Assembly: GCF_006965545.2 (NCBI RefSeq)
Contig: NZ_CP041372.2
Location: forward strand, 1,488,001 to 1,552,000
DNA: 64,000 nucleotides
Source: Paenalkalicoccus suaedae
Lineage (GTDB): Bacteria; Bacillota; Bacilli; Bacillales; Salisediminibacteriaceae
Direction of reading: 5' to 3'
Part shown: one piece after another, positions 27,345-36,869 of the stretch
Position numbering within the stretch: position 1 is the first letter of the stretch
Layout of the letters: each line of letters opens with the position of its first letter
Notes under the pieces: model-generated
Told to the model about the DNA's origin: nothing
Database searches by the model: none
Seen by the model: only the letters and a program-made list of their open reading frames with translations
Made by a program: the position numbers and the translations under genes

Positions 27345-28408
27345 TGAACACCTTACCTACTGACGAAGGAACAGACGTTTTAGATGACCTGTGGACAGAT
27401 CTACATACAGATTATGGGCAGCTCTTTACAGAGTTAACGAAGCCCGATTGGCATGATCTTTCCTCTTGGAGTTTTCAAGAGCTTCTCCACATGCTACCAG
27501 CTATATTTATGCACGAAGTTACGCAACAGCTATTCTCATTGAGTACAATTTTTGTTTTAGCCATTCTCGGCACAATCATGCTTCATCTACATCAGTCAGT
27601 GTCTACATTCAGAACGAGTGCAATTGCTGCAACCGTTATTAACCTTCTATTACTCACAATGGTATTACATAGCTTTATGCTCGTAACATCATATATTGAG
27701 CAAACAATTGCTGTAATGGGACATTTTTTAGTAGCATTTTTACCCTACTTTTTATTTCTATTAGTGTCTGTCGGGGGATTTACATCCGCTGCCTTTTTTC
27801 ATCCTACGATTTTATTGTTCATCCAAACTAGTAGCTGGTATATGACGACCATTGTCTTTCCGCTCGTCCTCCTACACACAATTATAAGCGCTCTCGGCAG
27901 TATCTCAGAGACGATTAAACTTACAAAGCTCGCATCCTTACTTCGATCATTAGCAATAACAGCACTTCTCCTTTTTATGACTGTGTTTATAGGTGTGATG
28001 TCTGTACAAGGTGCTGCTACTACCGTAACCGACGGTCTTGCGATAAGGACGTTAAAGTTTGTCTCTTCAAACGCTGTTCCAGTAGTAGGGAGAGTCTTTA
28101 CAGATGCGGCCGAAACAATGGTGAATGCCTCTTTACTAGTAAAAAATACAGTTGGACTTTTTGCTCTATTATTACTTTTATTAGTTGTACTGTTACCAGC
28201 AATAAAAATTGCCATTATCGCATGCATGTATTATGCAATGGCAGCAGTAGTTGAACCACTTGGTGGCAATAAAATCGCAACTGTTCTAGCAGAAATTAGT
28301 AAAAGTATTTTACTCCTTTTTGCCTCCCTATTAGTTGTAACCTTTATGTTCTTTTTAGCTATTGTCATCATTATTATCTCTGGTAATGCAAACGTCATGC
28401 TGCGTTAA
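27341..28408 (+). CDS. spoIIIAE: stage III sporulation protein AE
   Basis: This 355-aa polytopic protein has about seven to eight membrane segments. It is thought to be the core export-gate-like component of the mother cell-forespore channel. Family stretches include TGVMSVQGA-like GVMSVQGAATTVTDGLAIRT and FVSSNAVPVVGRVFTDA. A cleaved signal peptide is reported for the B. subtilis protein; here the N-terminus looks hydrophilic and about 60 residues precede the first strong helix. Confidence 0.93.
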   Translation: MMNTLPTDEGTDVLDDLWTDLHTDYGQLFTELTKPDWHDLSSWSFQELLHMLPAIFMHEVTQQLFSLSTIFVLAILGTIMLHLHQSVSTFRTSAIAATVINLLLLTMVLHSFMLVTSYIEQTIAVMGHFLVAFLPYFLFLLVSVGGFTSAAFFHPTILLFIQTSSWYMTTIVFPLVLLHTIISALGSISETIKLTKLASLLRSLAITALLLFMTVFIGVMSVQGAATTVTDGLAIRTLKFVSSNAVPVVGRVFTDAAETMVNASLLVKNTVGLFALLLLLLVVLLPAIKIAIIACMYYAMAAVVEPLGGNKIATVLAEISKSILLLFASLLVVTFMFFLAIVIIIISGNANVMLR

Positions 28409-28419
28409 AGGAGGGTGCT

Positions 28420-28896
28420 ATGAGTGCATGGATCATGTCGATTGTGACATTAATCGTATCAGTTATTATGCTGGAGCTTCTTATCCCGAATTCGACGTAT
28501 CAGCCTTATATTCGGTTTGTAATCGGCATCTTAGTTATCCTCGTACTGATACAACCGATTATCATGCTCGTAGATGAAGGCTTCCAGGATCGTTTCGTTT
28601 TAGAAGAATCATTTTATATAGAAAAGGAGGAATTAGTTGATACCTCTATTGCATATATATCAGAGGAAGTCGAACAAGCTCTACTAAAAGAAGTACCCGA
28701 AGAGGTAAAGAATGATGTGACCGATGTCACGATCATAACGAAAGCAACTACCTGGGACGAGTGGCTTCAAAAACTCGAGTCAGTCACCGTGCATGTACAT
28801 CGCCATAGCGAAAGAAGTAAGGAAGAGATAACAGACATACTCGCCAGGGATTGGGAGCTACCTCGGGAGTTAATAATTGTGCAGGAGGGGGGATGA
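28420..28896 (+). CDS. spoIIIAF: stage III sporulation protein AF
   Basis: This 158-aa protein has two N-terminal membrane helices with the motif LLIPNSTYQPYIRFVIGILVIL, then a soluble ring-building-like domain. It belongs to the SpoIIIA channel. An AAAGGAGG site precedes the ATG, and the stop overlaps the spoIIIAG start. Confidence 0.92.
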   Translation: MSAWIMSIVTLIVSVIMLELLIPNSTYQPYIRFVIGILVILVLIQPIIMLVDEGFQDRFVLEESFYIEKEELVDTSIAYISEEVEQALLKEVPEEVKNDVTDVTIITKATTWDEWLQKLESVTVHVHRHSERSKEEITDILARDWELPRELIIVQEGG

Positions 28897-29444
28897 CTGT
28901 GCCAGTGCTCCCATTAAAGCAACTAGGTAAAAAACAGCGACTTTACTTATTAATAAGCCTTTTATGCATCGGGATTATCCTCATGATCCTAAGCTTTACT
29001 CCTGAAAGGTCCAACGAGAGTCAAACCGCTCATGAAATCGAACAGGAAGAAGCGACGATGGAAGAAAGGCTTCAGGATATGCTTGAAGGAGTTCTCGGAA
29101 TCAGTAATGTAACAGTTTTTATAACGTTAGAGGGCTCAGGTCGAAACGAATTCGAGAAGAATAAACAAAAAAGCACCTCACAGTCTAGAGAGCAACTGCA
29201 AGAGGGTGGAATGAGAGTTACTACAGACGAAAAAATAGACGAGCAATTAATTACTGTACGAGAGGATAAAGGAGAGTCCCCTGTATTAATCGAGCATCAT
29301 TATCCAGAGATCAGAGGGGTTCTCATTACCGCTAATGGAGTGGAAGATATAAACAGTAGAACGTGGATTATCGAAGCGGTTAGTCGAGCACTAGATGTAT
29401 CCACACACAGAATTTCTGTAATGCCTAAAAAAAGGGAGGAATAA
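28893..29444 (+). CDS. spoIIIAG: stage III sporulation protein AG
   Basis: This 183-aa single-pass membrane protein has a helix near residues 15-32 and a ring-building motif domain, with LEGVLGISNVTVFITLEGSG and EIRGVLITANGV. SpoIIIAG forms a large ring between mother cell and forespore. The ATG at 28893 follows GGAGGGGGG and overlaps the spoIIIAF stop (ATGA). Confidence 0.93.
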   Translation: MTVPVLPLKQLGKKQRLYLLISLLCIGIILMILSFTPERSNESQTAHEIEQEEATMEERLQDMLEGVLGISNVTVFITLEGSGRNEFEKNKQKSTSQSREQLQEGGMRVTTDEKIDEQLITVREDKGESPVLIEHHYPEIRGVLITANGVEDINSRTWIIEAVSRALDVSTHRISVMPKKREE

Positions 29445-29446
29445 GC

Positions 29447-29965
29447 ATGGCAATGAAGAGACAAACAATTTGGCTGTTTACGATGTTAAGTCTTGCAGTC
29501 GTACTATCTGTTTATTACTTAACTGGTGAGCAGGCATCATTTAAACAGTCAGCATTGCAAGAAGTAGAGGAATTAGAAAATATTCAGGAAGAACCAACAG
29601 AAGAGGTTTTTAGCCCTACAGAAAATGATATGTTTCAATCTATCCGTTTGCAACGTCAAGATACTCGAGGTAGATTACACGATGAGTTTGTTAGCGTAAT
29701 CGGTGAACCAGAAACAGATTCAGAAGCTCAGGTCGAAGCGCTTGATAAAATGGAGGCGTTGCAAGAGCTAAGTCAAAAGGAACTTACGTTAGAAACTCTA
29801 CTCATTTCAAAAGGCTATGAAGATGCTCTAGTCATGACGAACGACTCTCAGGTGAATGTCTATGTTAAAACGGACATGCTATCAAAAGAGCAGGTAGCCG
29901 AAATTAACCAGCTAACCTTTGACCATTTAGGTATATCCTCCATACGAGTAGGCTATCATCAATAA
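29447..29965 (+). CDS. spoIIIAH: stage III sporulation protein AH
   Basis: This 172-aa single-pass membrane protein (helix about residues 5-24, beginning MKRQTIWLFTMLSL) has an acidic linker and a C-terminal YscJ/FliF-like ring domain. SpoIIIAH binds forespore SpoIIQ across the septum. It ends the operon and is followed by a terminator. Confidence 0.93.
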   Translation: MAMKRQTIWLFTMLSLAVVLSVYYLTGEQASFKQSALQEVEELENIQEEPTEEVFSPTENDMFQSIRLQRQDTRGRLHDEFVSVIGEPETDSEAQVEALDKMEALQELSQKELTLETLLISKGYEDALVMTNDSQVNVYVKTDMLSKEQVAEINQLTFDHLGISSIRVGYHQ

Positions 29966-29973
29966 GAGCAATT

Positions 29974-30014
29974 AAAACGTGCTAAAAGGTTTCGACCTCA
30001 TTAGCACGTTTTTT
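29974..30014 (+). terminator. intrinsic terminator of spoIIIA operon
   Basis: The stem AAAACGTGCTAA / TTAGCACGTTTT is followed by TT and has a 15-nt loop. Confidence 0.85.
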
Positions 30015-30108
30015 ATCAGTTGCTGTGTGCAACGTTTGCTTATAATGGTATAATGACGAAATGAATGGTCATAAAAGACCTCTATGATTCGTTAAGGGAG
30101 AGATTTAC

Positions 30109-30429
30109 ATGGAATGGTCAGAACTAACAGAAGGTGCGAAAGCCGTACTTGAACAAACGCGTAATATTAAAAACGATAAAATCCAAATTGTTGAATTTGA
30201 AGTAGGTTTTGTGCAGGATCCTGAGACTGCAGATGGTGAACCTGTATCAATTCAAGAAGAGGACTATACGAGTTTAAAAAAATATACGCAGGATAATGAA
30301 TATGGCGAGAAATACCATATGGCACGTAATCGCGATACAGTAAAAATTATTATTTTAGAAGATGGGAAGATCCCTGATAACTTGTCTGACTATCCGATCT
30401 TTAGAGAATATAAAACACCAGTGGAGTAA
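30109..30429 (+). CDS. hypothetical 106-aa acidic protein
   Basis: I do not recognise this protein. It is 106 aa, acidic, soluble and without membrane helices or cysteines. The middle predicts as beta strands (KIQIVEFEVGF, DTVKIIILEDGKIP). A clear AGGGAGAG site and an upstream -10-like TATAAT (30050-30055) suggest it is expressed on its own. Terminators on both sides isolate it between spoIIIAH and accB, where B. subtilis has no equivalent that I know of. Confidence 0.6.
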   Translation: MEWSELTEGAKAVLEQTRNIKNDKIQIVEFEVGFVQDPETADGEPVSIQEEDYTSLKKYTQDNEYGEKYHMARNRDTVKIIILEDGKIPDNLSDYPIFREYKTPVE

Positions 30430-30438
30430 TAAGAAGGT

Positions 30439-30482
30439 AAGAAGGCTAGCTTTGGTTTAAAGTAAAGTCTAGCCTTCTTTTG
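30439..30482 (+). terminator. intrinsic terminator after hypothetical gene
   Basis: The stem AAGAAGGCTAG / CTAGCCTTCTT is followed by TT and G. Confidence 0.85.
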
Positions 30483-30647
30483 TGTCACACTTTGTTACCG
30501 CTTTCAAAAATAATGAAATGACTTCTCAAATAAAAAAGGTTTTCAATTAGCTAGTTTTAAGGTAGCATATTTTTAGGACTACATCATAAGAGATCCTAAT
30601 AAAAAGATGTCTAGATGATGCCTACATATTAGATTGGAGTGATTCGA

Positions 30648-31133
30648 GTGTTAAAAATTCAAGAAATCCGCGAGTTAATAAAGCTCATCGATGATTCCAG
30701 TATTGATGAATTTAAATACGAACAAAACGGTGCTAAGATAACGATGCGTAAGGGAGGGGTGACGCAAGTCGTTCATCCAGAGCCCAAGGTAGTAACGGCT
30801 AAGCCCGCAGAACAAACACAGGTAGAGGCTCCTGTAGCAACTAAACAAGCGCAGGCTCAGCCAGAGGTTACTAGTAAACCTGATACAAGTGGACTACATG
30901 CTATCAAGTCACCAATGGTAGGTACGTTTTACCAGTCGCCTTCACCAGATGCGGACCCTTATGTAGAGACTGGATCAAAGGTTAAAAAGGATGCAGTTGT
31001 GTGTATTGTTGAGGCAATGAAGCTTATGAACGAAATTGAAGCAGAAGTTAGCGGAGAAATCGTAGAGGTTTTAGTTGAGAATGGCCAATTAGTTGAGTAT
31101 GGTCAAGAGCTATTCCTCGTTAAGCCAGAGTAG
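30648..31133 (+). CDS. accB: acetyl-CoA carboxylase biotin carboxyl carrier protein
   Basis: This 161-aa carrier starts [22 protein letters not shown], has a Pro/Ala/Thr-rich linker, and ends in a biotinyl domain with the biotin-accepting Lys in [10 protein letters not shown]. It carries carboxyl groups for malonyl-CoA synthesis. The GTG at 30648 fits TTGGAG spacing; GTG 30639 overlaps the site. An inverted pair TTAGGA / TCCTAA (about 30572-30600) upstream may be regulatory but is not a clear FapR box. Confidence 0.95.
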   Translation: MLKIQEIRELIKLIDDSSIDEFKYEQNGAKITMRKGGVTQVVHPEPKVVTAKPAEQTQVEAPVATKQAQAQPEVTSKPDTSGLHAIKSPMVGTFYQSPSPDADPYVETGSKVKKDAVVCIVEAMKLMNEIEAEVSGEIVEVLVENGQLVEYGQELFLVKPE

Positions 31134-31144
31134 GGGTGTAGGAC

Positions 31145-32515
31145 ATGCTAAAAAAAGTATTAATTGCAAATAGAGGAGAAATTGCGGTTCGAATTATTCG
31201 TGCTTGCAAAGAGTTAGGAATTGAGACAGTTGCTATTTTTTCTGAAGCAGATGCGGATGCCTTACATGTAAGGTTAGCAGACGAAGCATATTGTATCGGC
31301 CCTACTTCATCTAGCGAAAGCTATTTAAACTTTACGAATATCATGAGTGTAGCTACACTGACTCAGGTCGATGGCATTCATCCAGGCTACGGATTTTTAT
31401 CTGAAAACGCAGACTTCGCTGAGATTTGCGCAGCTTGTAACATTACGTTTATCGGCCCAAGTCCGGAAGCAATTAGTCGAATGGGTACAAAAGACGTGGC
31501 TAGAAAGACAATGGAAGAAGCGGGTGTTCCGGTCGTTCCAGGATCTGATGGCATCATTCAGTCCATTGAGCACGGTGTGGAAGTTGCTGAAGGGATAGGC
31601 TACCCAGTGATTATTAAAGCAACAGCTGGCGGTGGCGGTAAAGGAATTCGCGTAGCACGTGATGAGGAATCGCTTAAAAAAGGCATTTCTGTGACTCAAA
31701 AAGAAGCCAAAGCAAATTTCGGTAACGCTGGTGTTTACTTAGAGAAGTACATCGAAGACTTCCGCCATGTTGAAATACAAGTACTAGCTGATAATCATGG
31801 GAATGTCATTCATTTAGGAGAGCGCGACTGCACGATCCAACGCCGCCTTCAAAAGCTTGTTGAAGAATCTCCATCGCCTGCATTAACAGCAGAGGTGCGT
31901 GAGCAAATGGGGAATGCGGCAGTCCGTGCGGCAGAAGCTGTATCATACAGTGGAGCCGGAACGATCGAATTTATTTATGATCATAATGATCAATCATTTT
32001 ATTTCATGGAAATGAATACTCGTATCCAAGTAGAGCATCCTGTCACAGAAATGGTGACTGGAGTTGACCTCATTAAAGAGCAACTTCTAGTTGCATCAGG
32101 GGAGACATTAACGTATTCTCAAGAGGAGATTACGTTTAACGGGTGGTCCATTGAGTGCAGAATTAATGCAGAGGATCCATTTAAAAACTTCATGCCTTCT
32201 CCTGGTAAGATTAACTTCTACTTACCACCAGGAGGATTAGGAGTACGTGTAGATAGTGCAGCTTTCCCTGGCTATATGATTAGTCCTTTTTATGATTCTA
32301 TGATATCGAAGTTGATTGTACATGGTAAGGACCGTGCGGAAGCTGTAGCAAAAATGCAACGTGCCCTATCGGAATTTGTTATTGAAGGGGTTCACACGAC
32401 TATTCCTTTCCACGAACGATTATTTGAGCATGAGGTTTTCCGCAAGGGAGATTTCAATACAAAATTCCTTGAAACGTATCCGATCAAACCGGCTGAGGAG
32501 GCTCATCATGACTGA
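31145..32515 (+). CDS. accC: acetyl-CoA carboxylase biotin carboxylase subunit
   Basis: This 456-aa ATP-grasp enzyme carboxylates biotin on AccB. Visible motifs are [67 protein letters not shown] and [12 protein letters not shown]. It is 11 bp downstream of accB and overlaps yqhY by 8 bp. Confidence 0.97.
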   Translation: MLKKVLIANRGEIAVRIIRACKELGIETVAIFSEADADALHVRLADEAYCIGPTSSSESYLNFTNIMSVATLTQVDGIHPGYGFLSENADFAEICAACNITFIGPSPEAISRMGTKDVARKTMEEAGVPVVPGSDGIIQSIEHGVEVAEGIGYPVIIKATAGGGGKGIRVARDEESLKKGISVTQKEAKANFGNAGVYLEKYIEDFRHVEIQVLADNHGNVIHLGERDCTIQRRLQKLVEESPSPALTAEVREQMGNAAVRAAEAVSYSGAGTIEFIYDHNDQSFYFMEMNTRIQVEHPVTEMVTGVDLIKEQLLVASGETLTYSQEEITFNGWSIECRINAEDPFKNFMPSPGKINFYLPPGGLGVRVDSAAFPGYMISPFYDSMISKLIVHGKDRAEAVAKMQRALSEFVIEGVHTTIPFHERLFEHEVFRKGDFNTKFLETYPIKPAEEAHHD

Positions 32516-32924
32516 TAATCATCAAATTGAAATGGCGAAAGACAAAGAGCAACTAGGCAACGTAGAAATCTCTCCAGAGGTTATTGAAGTAATTGCAGGA
32601 ATCGCTGCTTCTGAGATCGATGGCGTGGCTGCTTTACGAGGTAACTTTGCAGCTGGAGTCGCAGAGCGTTTATCGCGAAAAAGTGCTCATAGTAAAGGTG
32701 TAAAGGTAGAACTTACAGAGAAGGGTGTTAAAATTGACGTGTATGTTGTCACTCAATTCGGTTTTTCGATCCCTGACGTAGGTAAAAAAGTGCAGGAGAA
32801 TATCGTCCAGACGTTATCTACAATGACTGCGATCGATGTTGTCGGCACAGATGTTCACATTACAGGTGTGCAATTTGAGCAAAAACAAGAGCTAGATGAG
32901 AAGAAAAAACCTCAAGCAAACTAA
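32508..32924 (+). CDS. yqhY: Asp23/Gls24 envelope stress response protein YqhY
   Basis: This 138-aa protein belongs to the Asp23/Gls24 family, with [41 protein letters not shown] and [13 protein letters not shown]. In Bacillus it is cotranscribed with accBC and affects the control of acetyl-CoA carboxylase activity. The ATG at 32508 lies within the end of accC. Confidence 0.92.
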   Translation: MTDNHQIEMAKDKEQLGNVEISPEVIEVIAGIAASEIDGVAALRGNFAAGVAERLSRKSAHSKGVKVELTEKGVKIDVYVVTQFGFSIPDVGKKVQENIVQTLSTMTAIDVVGTDVHITGVQFEQKQELDEKKKPQAN

Positions 32925-32932
32925 GCTTGTAT

Positions 32933-32982
32933 AAGAAGAGGCTACCATATTGTCAATTCGACTTTAGGTAGCCTTCTTTTTT
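32933..32982 (+). terminator. intrinsic terminator after yqhY
   Basis: GAGGCTACC pairs with GGTAGCCTTC, with a bulge and a 17-18 nt loop, followed by TTTTTT. Confidence 0.8.
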
Positions 32983-33082
32983 GTGTCTGCTAATGCAGAT
33001 GCGCGCTAGGTGTGCTATTATTTAATACGTGATGAAACAGGTGGGTAGTCTAAAGACTATCCTACGTAAAAGGAGAATGAAA

Positions 33083-33478
33083 ATGAATCGAAGAATTGCA
33101 CGAATAAAGACTGTTCAGGCATTGTATCAAATTGAAATGACCGGAGTAGAGCCTGAAGAAGCGATCTCCTCTACCTTACAAGACGGAGAAGTTGCAGATG
33201 AGTTTTTACATGGATTAGTAGATGGAACGCTTGAAAACCAGGATGAGATCGATGGATATTTAGAGGCTGCACTTGAGCACTGGGCATTAAATCGTTTGTC
33301 TCGCGTAGACCGCGCTATTTTACGCCTTTGTGTTTACGAAATGAAGTACGTGGATGATGTACCAATTAATGTGAGTATTAACGAAGCTATTGACTTGGCT
33401 AAGGGATTTAACCCTGAACCGGATGCAGGTAAATTTGTTAATGGCGTGGTATCAAAAGTAGCACAACAACTTTCATAA
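33083..33478 (+). CDS. nusB: transcription antitermination factor NusB
   Basis: This 131-aa all-helical RNA-binding factor takes part in rRNA antitermination. It starts MNRRIARIKTVQALYQIEM and ends with VPINVSINEAIDLAKGFNPEPDAGKFVNGV, which is the family signature (broken here into known short parts: SINEAIDLAK and GKFVNGV). The ATG at 33083 is spaced 7-8 nt from AAAGGAGA; ATGs further upstream are too close to the site. Confidence 0.95.
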   Translation: MNRRIARIKTVQALYQIEMTGVEPEEAISSTLQDGEVADEFLHGLVDGTLENQDEIDGYLEAALEHWALNRLSRVDRAILRLCVYEMKYVDDVPINVSINEAIDLAKGFNPEPDAGKFVNGVVSKVAQQLS

Positions 33479-33493
33479 GGGGGATGTCTTAGA

Positions 33494-34354
33494 ATGACGG
33501 CTGATGTGATTTCTGGCAAAGAGTTAGCTCAAAAGAAGCGAAACGAGATGAAAGAGGAAGTAAAAAACCTTAAGGAGCAGGGTGTGACACCAAAGCTAGT
33601 AGTAATACTAGTCGGTGATGACCCAGCTTCTCATTCTTATGTTAAAGGCAAAGAGCGCGCGAGTGATGAAATTGGAATTGACTCTATAGTAGATAGAGTT
33701 GATGCGAGTATTACTCAAGAGGAGCTATTATCGAAGATCGATGCATTAAATAATGATGCATCTGTTGACGGGATTCTGGTCCAACTACCTTTACCAGATC
33801 ACATCAAAGAGAGTAGCATTATAGAAGCGATCTCTCCATTAAAGGATGTTGATGGATTTCATCCAATTAATATTGGTCGTATGATGACTGGCAAGGATGC
33901 TTTTTTACCGTGTACCCCTTATGGAATTGTGGAAATGGTCAAATCGAAGCAGATTTCTATTGAAGGAAAGCACGTCGTCGTAATAGGCAGAAGTAATATT
34001 GTTGGGAAGCCCGTCGGTCAGCTGTTTTTAAATGAGAATGCCACAGTTACATACTGTCATTCTCGTACGGAAAACATGAAAGAGCTGACAAAACAAGCAG
34101 ATATCCTAGTTGTAGCAGTTGGTCGTGAGCATATGGTTGATAGCTCATATATTAAAGCTGGCGCTGTCGTCATTGATGTAGGTGTGAATCGTAATAGTGA
34201 AGGCAAACTAGTTGGAGACGTCGTATTTGAAGAGGCCAAAGAGGTTGCGTCTTATATTACTCCAGTCCCAGGTGGAGTCGGTCCAATGACGATCACCATG
34301 CTCATGCAAAACACAGTGAAATCAGCTACGAATAGACTTCACGGAGGTAAGTAA
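33494..34354 (+). CDS. folD: bifunctional methylene-THF dehydrogenase/cyclohydrolase
   Basis: This 286-aa enzyme interconverts methylene-, methenyl- and formyl-tetrahydrofolate with NADP. It has SYVKGKERA with the catalytic Lys, DGILVQLPLPDH, the Rossmann segment VVIGRSNIVGKPV and TPVPGGVGPMT. It provides one-carbon units alongside the glycine cleavage genes upstream. It overlaps xseA by one base. Confidence 0.96.
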   Translation: MTADVISGKELAQKKRNEMKEEVKNLKEQGVTPKLVVILVGDDPASHSYVKGKERASDEIGIDSIVDRVDASITQEELLSKIDALNNDASVDGILVQLPLPDHIKESSIIEAISPLKDVDGFHPINIGRMMTGKDAFLPCTPYGIVEMVKSKQISIEGKHVVVIGRSNIVGKPVGQLFLNENATVTYCHSRTENMKELTKQADILVVAVGREHMVDSSYIKAGAVVIDVGVNRNSEGKLVGDVVFEEAKEVASYITPVPGGVGPMTITMLMQNTVKSATNRLHGGK

Positions 34355-35703
34355 TGAGTACGGCTCACTTAACTGTTAGCGGACTCACTGCCAATATTAA
34401 GCGACTAATTGATTCGTCAGGTCCACTTCAAAACGTTTGGGTGCGGGCGGAGATTTCGAATTTTAAGCGTCATAGTAGAGGACATATGTACTTTTCTCTA
34501 AAGGATGACAAATCTCGCATTCAATCGGTCATGTTTGCTGGTAGCAATAAATCACTATCATTTATTCCAAGCGATGGGATGAACGTACTTGTTCGAGGAG
34601 ATGTCTCTGTTTATGAACCATACGGAAACTACCAGTTTTACGTAAAAGAGATGCAGCCTGATGGTGTGGGGAATCTTTATTTAGCATTTGAGCAATTAAA
34701 GAAAAAATTACATATGGCAGGCTATTTTGATGAGGCTCATAAAAAAAAGCCGCCTAGAATTCCAGAACGCATTGCTGTTATTACCTCACCAACCGGGGCT
34801 GCTGTTAGAGACATCTTGACGACGTTAGAGAGGCGATACCCAATTGCAAAAGCGACACTTTTACCTGTTTTGGTCCAAGGACCCTCTGCACCTGAGTCGA
34901 TTGCCAAAGCGATTAAGCAAGCTGATTTAGCTAACTTTGATGTGATTATTTGCGGTCGAGGCGGTGGATCGATTGAAGAGCTATGGGCGTTCAATGAAGA
35001 GATTGTAGCCAAAGCTATTTATCAATGTGAGACACCGTTAATATCTGCTGTAGGGCACGAAACGGATGTCACCATTAGCGACTATGTGTCAGATTTACGT
35101 GCTCCAACTCCCACTGCGGCAGCAGAGTTATCTGTACCTAATTTAACAGAGATGCTTGCTTTTATTTCTGACCGAAAAGCAAGACTAATTCGTTCTATGA
35201 ATGGGCAGATTGAAGCCCAGTCAGAGAGGCATAAGCGTTTAGTCGAATCGTATGCGTTTAGATTCCCTAAACAGCTCATAGAGCAAAAGGAACAGGATTT
35301 AGATCGTTTAAACGAGGCGTTAATGCGTGCAAAGGAACGTTTTGTAGAAGGGCGCACCCATACATGGAGCTCTTTAACACAACGCTTAGCAGCTCTTCAT
35401 CCTCAGGATCGAATCCTGCGTGAAAGTGAAAAACTGACACAGCTTCAAGTTAGATTGAAAAAGGGTATGATTGATGCGAAAAAAGAGAAAGAACATCAGT
35501 TATCCCTTCAACTCTCCAAACTAGATTTACTAAGTCCCTTAAAATTAATGGATCGCGGCTATAGCCTTGTTTACAAAGGGAATGACCTCGTTAAACAAGT
35601 TGCTACAGTGAAATCTGGTGATGAGATAGATGTACGTGTGACCGATGGTACGATAACAGGTGTTGTGACACATACTAGTAAGCTAATGGCGAAGGAGGAA
35701 TAA
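34354..35703 (+). CDS. xseA: exodeoxyribonuclease VII large subunit
   Basis: This 449-aa large subunit degrades single-stranded DNA. It has an N-terminal OB domain (WVRAEISNFKRHSRGHMYFSL), the catalytic region ITSPTGAAVRDI and GRGGGSIEELWAFNEE with GHETDVTISDYVSDLRAPTPTAAAE, then a long coiled coil. It is followed 3 bp later by xseB. Confidence 0.96.
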   Translation: MSTAHLTVSGLTANIKRLIDSSGPLQNVWVRAEISNFKRHSRGHMYFSLKDDKSRIQSVMFAGSNKSLSFIPSDGMNVLVRGDVSVYEPYGNYQFYVKEMQPDGVGNLYLAFEQLKKKLHMAGYFDEAHKKKPPRIPERIAVITSPTGAAVRDILTTLERRYPIAKATLLPVLVQGPSAPESIAKAIKQADLANFDVIICGRGGGSIEELWAFNEEIVAKAIYQCETPLISAVGHETDVTISDYVSDLRAPTPTAAAELSVPNLTEMLAFISDRKARLIRSMNGQIEAQSERHKRLVESYAFRFPKQLIEQKEQDLDRLNEALMRAKERFVEGRTHTWSSLTQRLAALHPQDRILRESEKLTQLQVRLKKGMIDAKKEKEHQLSLQLSKLDLLSPLKLMDRGYSLVYKGNDLVKQVATVKSGDEIDVRVTDGTITGVVTHTSKLMAKEE

Positions 35704-35706
35704 GAG

Positions 35707-35934
35707 ATGGCTGAGAAAGATACGCTCTCATTCGAAGATCAAATGCGTAAGCTTGAGGAAGTAGTAAATAAACTTGAGCAAGGGGATGTTCCTCTTGAAC
35801 AGGCGATTGATATGTTCCAGCAAGGAATGGCTCTTTCTAAGCAATGTCATGATAAGCTTCAAAAAGTAGAGAAGCAGATGACGGAAGTCCTTCATGAGGA
35901 TGGAGAGATTACGACATTTCAGGTAGAGGAGTAG
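35707..35934 (+). CDS. xseB: exodeoxyribonuclease VII small subunit
   Basis: This 75-aa helical hairpin protein contains [33 protein letters not shown] and CHDKLQKVE. It binds XseA to make active exonuclease VII. Confidence 0.95.
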   Translation: MAEKDTLSFEDQMRKLEEVVNKLEQGDVPLEQAIDMFQQGMALSKQCHDKLQKVEKQMTEVLHEDGEITTFQVEE

Positions 35935-35941
35935 AGGCATC

Positions 35942-36832
35942 GTGACTGCTTATTCACAATTACTGCTTTTTATTGACGAGTATAAAGAACGACTTGAATC
36001 ACAGTTTGAAGGGGTAGTTGCACAACTAAATTGCCCAAGTGCGTTAAAAGAATCGATGCTTTATTCGCTTCAGGCTGGCGGGAAACGAATCCGACCAATG
36101 TTAGTCTATGCGGTGCTTAGTAGTTACAAAAAAGAGATGGAGCTTGGTGATGATGCAGCGCTTGCTATTGAAATGATCCACACGTATTCGCTCGTTCACG
36201 ACGATTTACCTGCTATGGACGATGATGATATGCGTCGTGGCAAGCCAACTAACCATAAAGTGTTCGGAGAGGCGACGGCAATCCTTGCGGGGGACGCATT
36301 ACTAACGTATAGTATCCAGTTAATTCGAGAGTCTAGCCGAATTCCTGACTCGCTTAAGCTTGATATTATCGGTGCGATCGTCCATGCTGCTGGACCAAAT
36401 GGGATGGTAGGCGGTCAAATGGCCGATATGGAAGCAGAGAAGCAACAAGTTTCTGTCGAAGAGCTTGAAAAGGTGCATGAGCACAAGACTGGAGATCTTT
36501 TGGCGGTTGCTCTCGAAAGTGGAGCTATCTTAGCAGAGGCTTCGAATCAAGAGAGACTTACGCTTGCCGAATTTGGTCATCACATTGGACTTGCATTCCA
36601 AATCAAAGATGATATCTTGGACGTAGAAGGCGATGAAGAGGAAATAGGAAAGCCAGTAGGCAGTGACCAAGGAAATGATAAGAGTACGTATGTATCGATT
36701 CTTGGATTAGATGGAGCAAAAGAGAAATTAGCATATCACACGAAGGCTGCTCTTCATGAATTATCTAAGCTGTCTGCTGATACATCGATCTTAGAGGAAT
36801 TAGCTCTATACATCGAGAATCGCAGTAGCTAA
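35942..36832 (+). CDS. ispA: polyprenyl (farnesyl/geranyl) diphosphate synthase
   Basis: This 296-aa trans-prenyltransferase condenses isopentenyl diphosphate with allylic diphosphates. The first Asp-rich motif is DDLPAMDDDDMRRG and the second is DDILDVEGDEEEIGKPVG. KRIRPML and HTYSLVHD are also present. It uses a GTG start 8 bp after xseB. The isoprenoid gene dxs lies downstream, beyond the OLE RNA and oapA. Confidence 0.93.
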   Translation: MTAYSQLLLFIDEYKERLESQFEGVVAQLNCPSALKESMLYSLQAGGKRIRPMLVYAVLSSYKKEMELGDDAALAIEMIHTYSLVHDDLPAMDDDDMRRGKPTNHKVFGEATAILAGDALLTYSIQLIRESSRIPDSLKLDIIGAIVHAAGPNGMVGGQMADMEAEKQQVSVEELEKVHEHKTGDLLAVALESGAILAEASNQERLTLAEFGHHIGLAFQIKDDILDVEGDEEEIGKPVGSDQGNDKSTYVSILGLDGAKEKLAYHTKAALHELSKLSADTSILEELALYIENRSS

Positions 36833-36833
36833 T

Positions 36834-36863
36834 TTGTACAAAAATCACAAGCCGTGATATAAT
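36834..36863 (+). promoter_or_regulatory. promoter in front of OLE RNA
   Basis: TTGTAC (36834-36839), 18-bp spacer, perfect TATAAT (36858-36863). The predicted transcription start, about 7 nt after the -10, is the first G of the end-pairing helix of the RNA. Confidence 0.7.
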
Positions 36864-36869
36864 TATATA

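Noticed and set aside
30570-30600. FapR operator before accB
   Set aside because: An inverted TTAGGA/TCCTAA pair exists but spacing does not fit the FapR consensus.
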